DNA of 20,278 nucleotides. Source: a virus. Of this stretch, positions 16,347 through 20,278 are shown piece by piece. The translations under genes were made by a program, and so were the position numbers. The first letter of the stretch is position 1. Each line of letters opens with the position of its first letter. Below the pieces are notes generated by a model. It was not told where the DNA came from, searched no databases, and worked only from the letters and a program-made list of their open reading frames with translations. The stretch lies in IMG/VR virus record IMGVR_UViG_3300005738_000081, positions 1-20,278 of that record. One strand, given 5' to 3'.

Positions 16347-17189
16347 ATGGCATTGAAAAAAGTAAATTACCTCAATAATAGAGATCTACTGGCAGAGATA
16401 CACAAATCCAAGTCCAGTTTTTGCAGTTTTGTTGATGATGCGTATCATCAATACGACGTAATATTAACCGATATAGATAGAATAAATCTACGCACAATAG
16501 CAGAAGCCAAGCGAGCAAGAGCCAAGAGATTGTCTCAGAAAGCATATGAAACTGCCAAAAAGACCAATCCAAAGATACGTTTGAGTCAGTGTGAAGTCAA
16601 ATACACCAGTGTGCCCAAAGAAGATTTAGTTTTCAGAATATACACCTATGAGCATGTTCCAGACGAGCCTGGCAGAAAAAAGAATCCAAAAACAGTGGCA
16701 GATGGCAAAGTCAAAGTGAACTTTACCCCTTTTCAACATTGGAAGTTCGACGAAAAGGACAATTTAATTTGTGTGGGTAAAAGTCACTGGGAAGGTGGAA
16801 TGGAGAACGGATACTTTAACAAGGAAAAAGGCAAAGCCACCAATGAACTGGCAAAAATGTGGATGAAACTGTGTGAACGTTATGGCACCAGAGGTAACGT
16901 GAGAGGTTACACCTACAACGACGAAATGCAAGGACAAGCCATACTTCAATTGGCACAGATTGGTTTACAGTTTGATGAATCCAAATCAAACAATCCGTTT
17001 GCTTACTACACAGCGGCAGTGACCAATTCATTTGTGAGAATTATCAATATCGAAAAAAGAAATCAAAACATTAGAGATGATATATTAGAACTCAACAACA
17101 TGATGCCGAGTCTTACACGTCAAGCACAAACAATAAACAGTAAAACTCCTGCACCAAGTAAAACCAAAAAAAGTAAATCCAAAAAGTAG
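16347..17189 (+). CDS. gp55: Late-transcription sigma factor gp55 with a large insertion
   Basis: gp55 is the divergent sigma factor that directs host RNA polymerase to T4-type late promoters. The N-terminus (KVNYLNNRDLLAEI, residues 5-18) matches T4 gp55 (YNYVNNKELLQAI). The sigma region-2-like part (about 180-240) has RGYTYNDEM, LQFDESKSNNPFAYYT and FVRIINIEKRN, equivalent to T4 GYTQSWKQEM, FDETKYKNPHAYIT and FVQRIKKERK. Between these lie about 165 residues where T4 has about 45, so roughly 120 are extra: a basic helix (EAKRARAKRLSQKAYETAKK) then a beta-type stretch with KVKVNFTPFQHW. The C-terminus is Lys-rich (KTKKSKSKK) and lacks the hydrophobic SLDFLYE clamp-binding tail of T4 gp55. The frame extends to a TTG at 16335, but that lies within the -10, so ATG 16347 (280 residues) is chosen. 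It has no Shine-Dalgarno. Confidence 0.88.
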   Translation: MALKKVNYLNNRDLLAEIHKSKSSFCSFVDDAYHQYDVILTDIDRINLRTIAEAKRARAKRLSQKAYETAKKTNPKIRLSQCEVKYTSVPKEDLVFRIYTYEHVPDEPGRKKNPKTVADGKVKVNFTPFQHWKFDEKDNLICVGKSHWEGGMENGYFNKEKGKATNELAKMWMKLCERYGTRGNVRGYTYNDEMQGQAILQLAQIGLQFDESKSNNPFAYYTAAVTNSFVRIINIEKRNQNIRDDILELNNMMPSLTRQAQTINSKTPAPSKTKKSKSKK

Positions 17190-17191
17190 TC

Positions 17192-17220
17192 TTGACAATT
17201 TAAGTTTTAGACTTTAAACT
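17192..17220 (+). promoter_or_regulatory. Host-sigma (sigma70-type) promoter of gp47-gp46
   Basis: TTGACA at 17192-17197 is a perfect -35, followed after 17 bases by TAAACT (17215-17220), a 4 of 6 match to TATAAT. It starts three bases after the gp55 stop. The start near 17227 gives a leader of about 13 bases that contains the gp47 Shine-Dalgarno. It would allow gp47, gp46 and the small gene to be transcribed separately from gp55. Confidence 0.6.
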
Positions 17221-17228
17221 AAAGAGAT

Positions 17229-17233
17229 AGGAG
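17229..17233 (+). promoter_or_regulatory. Shine-Dalgarno site deciding the TTG start of gp47
   Basis: AGGAG lies 6 bases before the TTG at 17240. There is no ATG near by in frame before the conserved TDIH motif, so this site fixes the unusual start. Confidence 0.75.
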
Positions 17234-17239
17234 ATAGAT

Positions 17240-18247
17240 TTGTTTAAAAAATTAGCGGTTTTTACTGACATACACTTCGGACTAAAATCCAATAGTAAAT
17301 TACACAACGATGATTGTGAAGAATTTGTAGACTGGTACATAGAACAAGCCAAAAAGGAAGGCTGTGAGATAGGAATGTTTTGTGGCGATTGGCATCACAA
17401 CAGAAACAGTGTGAACATAACCACAATGGATGCTTCAATCAGATGTTTAGAAAAATTAGGAAAAGCATTTGATAAATTTTATTTCTTTCCAGGCAATCAT
17501 GATTTGTATTACAAGGACAGTAGAGATATTCAATCAGTAGAATTTGGCAGATTTATTCCAGGCATCACCATGGTGACTGAAATCACAGAAATAGAAGGTG
17601 TTGTAATGGTGCCTTGGTTAGTGGGTGATGAATGGCGTAAAATTGGCAAAATGAAATGCAAATACATGTTTGGTCATTTTGAATTGCCCAACTTTTTTAT
17701 GAATGCAATGGTGGAAATGCCTGACACAGGTGAATTACAAGGTTCCGACTTTAAAGCACAAGAATATGTTTTCTCAGGACATTTTCATAAAAGACAGGTA
17801 AAAAATAATATTCACTATCTGGGTAATGCATTTCCTCACAACTATGCAGATGTAGATGACGATGAACGTGGCATGATGATATTAGAATGGGACAAAGAAC
17901 CAAGATATTTAAACTGGCATAACTGTCCCAAGTATAGAAATACAAAATTAAGTGTGTTGTTAGACAAAACAAAAGAAATTATGAAACCCAAGATGCATCT
18001 TAGAGTGACCTTGGACATAGACATATCGTATGAAGAAGCCAGTTTTATAAAAGAAACTTTTATGAAAGATTATGATTGTAGAGAAATTACACTGATTCCA
18101 AGCAAAAAAGATGAAGAAATAAACAGCGATTTAGATTTAACAACATTTGACAGTGTAGATGAAATTGTTGCAAAAGAATTAGATTCCATAGAGTCTGAAA
18201 ACTACGACAAAAAGATATTAATGGACATATATGGAGATTTAGGTTGA
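17240..18247 (+). CDS. gp47: Recombination nuclease subunit gp47 (SbcD/Mre11-like)
   Basis: gp47 is the metal-dependent nuclease partner of gp46. Together they resect double-stranded DNA ends, feeding recombination-dependent replication and host DNA breakdown. The 335 residues hold all calcineurin-type phosphoesterase motifs: D10-x-H12 (TDIHFG), GDWHH with D50, GNHD at 85-88, GHFE with H146, and SGHFHKRQ with H181 and H183. These provide the expected two-metal ligands. The length is close to T4 gp47 (339). The C-terminal part (about 245-335) is acidic and is the expected gp46-contacting region. The start is TTG with a strong Shine-Dalgarno. The gene ends in a TTGA overlap with gp46, and the order 55-47-46 is that of T4. 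Confidence 0.95.
   Translation: MFKKLAVFTDIHFGLKSNSKLHNDDCEEFVDWYIEQAKKEGCEIGMFCGDWHHNRNSVNITTMDASIRCLEKLGKAFDKFYFFPGNHDLYYKDSRDIQSVEFGRFIPGITMVTEITEIEGVVMVPWLVGDEWRKIGKMKCKYMFGHFELPNFFMNAMVEMPDTGELQGSDFKAQEYVFSGHFHKRQVKNNIHYLGNAFPHNYADVDDDERGMMILEWDKEPRYLNWHNCPKYRNTKLSVLLDKTKEIMKPKMHLRVTLDIDISYEEASFIKETFMKDYDCREITLIPSKKDEEINSDLDLTTFDSVDEIVAKELDSIESENYDKKILMDIYGDLG
18233..18236 (+). promoter_or_regulatory. Shine-Dalgarno site deciding the TTG start of gp46
   Basis: GGAG lies 7 bases before the TTG at 18244, within the last codons of gp47. It supports the TTG start and coupled translation. Confidence 0.65.
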
Positions 18248-20025
18248 GATTAAAAGAACTCACAGTAAAGAACTTTATGAGTGTGGGTAATCAGACACAG
18301 GGTTTAAATTTTGATCAAAAACATTTGACTCTTGTGCTTGGTGAAAACATGGATCAAGGTGGAAATGATGCAGGTTCTCGTAATGGAACAGGTAAAACCA
18401 CAATGGTGAATGCACTGTCTTACGCACTGTATGGAGAAGCATTGACCAAGATCAGACGTGACAACCTTGTGAACAAAACCAACGGCAAAAACATGTTGGT
18501 CACATTGACGTTTGAACAAAATGGCACAGACTACAGAATAGAACGTGGAAGAAAACCAGGAGTGATGAAATGGTTTGTTGACGACCAAGAACAAGAACTG
18601 GCTGACATCAGTCAAGGTGATTCAAGAAAAACACAAGAAGAATTAAACAAAATGATTGGTATGACTCCGCAGATGTTCAAACACATTGTGGCACTAAACA
18701 CCTACACACAACCTTTTCTCAGTTTGCATCACACTGAACAGCAACAGATCATCGAACAACTGTTAGGAATCACACTGTTGTCGGAAAAAGCAGATATTCT
18801 TAAACAAAAAGTTAAGAAGTCCAAAGAGGACATTGCACTTGAAAACGCAAGAATAGAAGGTGTAAAAATAGCCAACGAAAAAGTGCAAGAAACAATACAG
18901 TCTTTACACAGCAAGTCAAGTGCGTGGGATTCACAAAAGAACGAGGACATACGCAAACTTGAACGCACAATCACAGAATTAGTAGATGTCGACATTGAAT
19001 CTGAATTAGAAGCACATAAAAAATTAGAGTCTTGGACAAAAGTTAATGATGCAATCAATCAACTGTTGAAAGATAAGAGTAATTACGAAGCATCTATCAT
19101 ACAAGCAGACAAACAGGTTAAAAAATTAGGCAATGATCTAGACAGTTTACATGATGATGCCAAGTGCTACGCTTGTGAACAGGATTTACCACACGATAAA
19201 GTGGAAAAAATGCAAAGAGATCTTGAGGAACAATTTGGAGATGCAAACAGTTACGTGATGGATCTAGCAGAAAAAATCAGTTTTGTAGAAAAAGAATTGA
19301 AAGAATTAGGAGAGCCCGATCACAAACCTAATACTTTTTACGACACAATACAACAGGCATATGAACACAAACAACACTTGACCACACTGCAAACTGCTGT
19401 AAAAAATAAAAAAGAGGAAAGCAATCCATATCAAGATCAGATTGTGGACTTGGAGAATCAGGCAGTACAAGAAGTTGATTGGTCTATTATAAATGATATG
19501 CAAAAATACAAAGACCATCAAGAATTTTTATTAAAACTATTAACAAACAAAGACTCTTTCATAAGAAAAAAAATTATCGATCAAAATTTATTATTTTTGA
19601 ACAACAGACTAACAAATTACTTGGATCAGTTGGGCTTGCCTCATCTTGTTACATTTAAGAATGATCTCAGTGTTGAAATCACACAACTAGGTCAAGAACT
19701 AGATTTTGACAACTTGAGCAGAGGTGAAAGAAACAGATTGATATTGGGATTAAGTTTTGCATTTAGAGATGTGTGGGAAAGTTTGTATCAAAACATAAAC
19801 TTGTTGTTCATTGATGAGTTGATAGATAGCGGTATGGACACAGCAGGTGTTGAAAGCAGTTTGGCTATCCTGAAGAAAATGAGCAGAGAAAGAGGCAAAA
19901 ACATATTCCTAATCAGTCACAGAGACGAATTGATGGGCAGAGTGAACAGAGTGTTGAGAGTTATCAAGGAGAACGGATTTACATCATATGCAAACGATGT
20001 GGACGTTATGGATTCAAATGGATGA
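18244..20025 (+). CDS. gp46: Recombination ATPase subunit gp46 (SbcC/Rad50-like)
   Basis: gp46 is the SMC-like ATPase that opens DNA ends for the gp47 nuclease. Its 593 residues (T4: 560) show: Walker A G44-SRNGTGKT-52; two long coiled-coil arms (about 170-300 and 320-440, rich in Lys/Glu heptads); a central C308-Y-A-C311 zinc hook where two molecules would dimerise; the ABC signature LSRGERNRL (491-499); Walker B LLFIDE (520-525, with D524 and E525); and H559 in the switch ISHRDE. A Gly/Asp-rich insertion of about 11 residues lies between G33-E-N and the Walker A glycines, absent from T4 gp46 (GRNGGGKST). It starts at a TTG that shares a TTGA overlap with the gp47 stop. All catalytic motifs are intact. 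Confidence 0.96.
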   Translation: MRLKELTVKNFMSVGNQTQGLNFDQKHLTLVLGENMDQGGNDAGSRNGTGKTTMVNALSYALYGEALTKIRRDNLVNKTNGKNMLVTLTFEQNGTDYRIERGRKPGVMKWFVDDQEQELADISQGDSRKTQEELNKMIGMTPQMFKHIVALNTYTQPFLSLHHTEQQQIIEQLLGITLLSEKADILKQKVKKSKEDIALENARIEGVKIANEKVQETIQSLHSKSSAWDSQKNEDIRKLERTITELVDVDIESELEAHKKLESWTKVNDAINQLLKDKSNYEASIIQADKQVKKLGNDLDSLHDDAKCYACEQDLPHDKVEKMQRDLEEQFGDANSYVMDLAEKISFVEKELKELGEPDHKPNTFYDTIQQAYEHKQHLTTLQTAVKNKKEESNPYQDQIVDLENQAVQEVDWSIINDMQKYKDHQEFLLKLLTNKDSFIRKKIIDQNLLFLNNRLTNYLDQLGLPHLVTFKNDLSVEITQLGQELDFDNLSRGERNRLILGLSFAFRDVWESLYQNINLLFIDELIDSGMDTAGVESSLAILKKMSRERGKNIFLISHRDELMGRVNRVLRVIKENGFTSYANDVDVMDSNG

Positions 20026-20212
20026 CACACACGACAAACTGTACAAAGCCTACATGGAATATCACAAAGCAAATGAACAATTTGAAAAAAGAAAATCCTA
20101 CAGAACCAAAATCACAGCAAGAAAATTTCTCAGTCTGATCAGAAGACTCGCAATCAAACGCAGAGCAGAGATCATGGCGGACTTCAACGAAGCAAAAAAT
20201 AAGAGATCGTGA
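20018..20212 (+). CDS. Small basic helical protein downstream of gp46
   Basis: A 64-residue protein, not recognised by name. It starts at ATG 20018 (MDDTHDKLYKAYMEY), overlapping the gp46 end by 8 bases; a longer form from ATG 19988 would add ten residues (MQTMWTLWIQ) that look like read-through of gp46 coding DNA and have no well-placed Shine-Dalgarno. The sequence is predicted almost all helical, with a Tyr/Glu first helix and a strongly basic second half (FLSLIRRLAIKRRAEIM). Small helical proteins of this type follow gp46 in other marine T4-like phages as I recall, without known function. The position in the gp47-gp46 transcript suggests DNA binding or a recombination accessory role, which is inference only. 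Confidence 0.65.
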   Translation: MDDTHDKLYKAYMEYHKANEQFEKRKSYRTKITARKFLSLIRRLAIKRRAEIMADFNEAKNKRS

Positions 20213-20220
20213 AGTCCGTA

Positions 20221-20245
20221 GGCGGAGCCTCGCCCAAATTTTTTT
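20221..20245 (+). terminator. Possible intrinsic terminator 1 after the gp46 cassette
   Basis: GGCG (20221-20224) can pair with CGCC (20231-20234) around a 6-base loop, followed by CAAA and seven Ts (20239-20245). The four-pair GC stem is short, so the call is weak, but it lies 8 bases after the last stop codon and is far richer in GC than its surroundings. Confidence 0.45.
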
Positions 20246-20248
20246 AGA

Positions 20249-20278
20249 GCGAAGCGATGCTACGCAAAATTTTTTTTT
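20249..20278 (+). terminator. Possible intrinsic terminator 2 at the window end
   Basis: GCG (20249-20251) and AGC (20253-20255) pair with GCT (20259-20261) and CGC (20263-20265), with one A-A mismatch and a GAT loop. Four As and at least nine Ts (20270-20278) follow to the window edge. With the hairpin just upstream this makes a tandem arrangement. Confidence 0.45.

Noticed and set aside
16335-16347. TTG at 16335 as the gp55 start
   Set aside because: It falls inside the -10 TATATT, upstream of the predicted transcript start; ATG 16347 aligns better with the T4 gp55 N-terminus.
18304-19058. Minus-strand frames of 103 and 109 residues
   Set aside because: They are opposite gp46, whose Walker A and coiled-coil sequence is intact throughout; shadow frames.
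19988-20018. ATG at 19988 as start of the small gene
   Set aside because: It adds ten residues deep within gp46 coding sequence, and the nearest AGGAG is about 16 bases away, too far.
1-20278. tRNA genes, CRISPR arrays, insertion sequences, integrase or attachment sites
   Set aside because: None seen; intergenic gaps are 66 bases or less and contain only the promoters, ribosome sites and hairpins listed.

Overview
The window is a piece of an AT-rich, T4-like (straight-tailed myovirus) phage genome. It holds the T4 baseplate genes together with the T4 block late sigma factor gp55, then gp47, then gp46. The overall protein style (a compact gp48-53-hub-5-25-6 operon, a gp5 without the T4 lysozyme domain, a giant structural protein after gp6, a cupredoxin-like module) is what I associate with marine T4-like phages of cyanobacteria or SAR11-like hosts. 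The low GC would suit a low-GC marine host. The host assignment is inference.

Minus-strand region, 16287 down to 1: a tightly packed late operon. In transcription order it holds the tail tube cap gp48, wedge protein gp53, an 816-residue protein in the place of hub gp27, spike gp5, wedge gp25, wedge gp6, and a giant structural protein that begins at 7181 and runs off the left edge. I read the giant frame from 7181 to position 3 without a stop, so at least about 2,393 codons lie in the window. Gaps between genes are -1 to 42 bases.

Plus-strand region, 16347 to 20212: the late sigma factor gp55, then a recombination/repair cassette of gp47 (SbcD/Mre11-like nuclease), gp46 (SbcC/Rad50-like ATPase) and a small basic helical protein. 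Two TTGACA boxes, each 17 bases from a plausible -10, precede gp55 and gp47 and look like host-sigma promoters. Two short hairpins, each followed by a T-run, close the window.

The two blocks diverge from a 59-base gap (16288-16346) that appears to hold both the early promoter of gp55 and a late-promoter-like box (AATAAATA) for the baseplate operon gp55 is expected to activate. The same box recurs before gp6, also exactly 14 bases from the ATG. gp55 would direct late transcription of the baseplate genes, while gp46/47 process DNA ends for recombination-dependent replication.

Points of most interest: the overlapping divergent promoters, a gp55 with about 120 extra residues and no visible clamp-binding tail, EF-hand-like calcium loops in two baseplate proteins, and the mosaic build of the giant protein. 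I saw no tRNA genes, CRISPR arrays, insertion sequences or integrase/attachment sites. No stretch over 300 bases lacks a gene.
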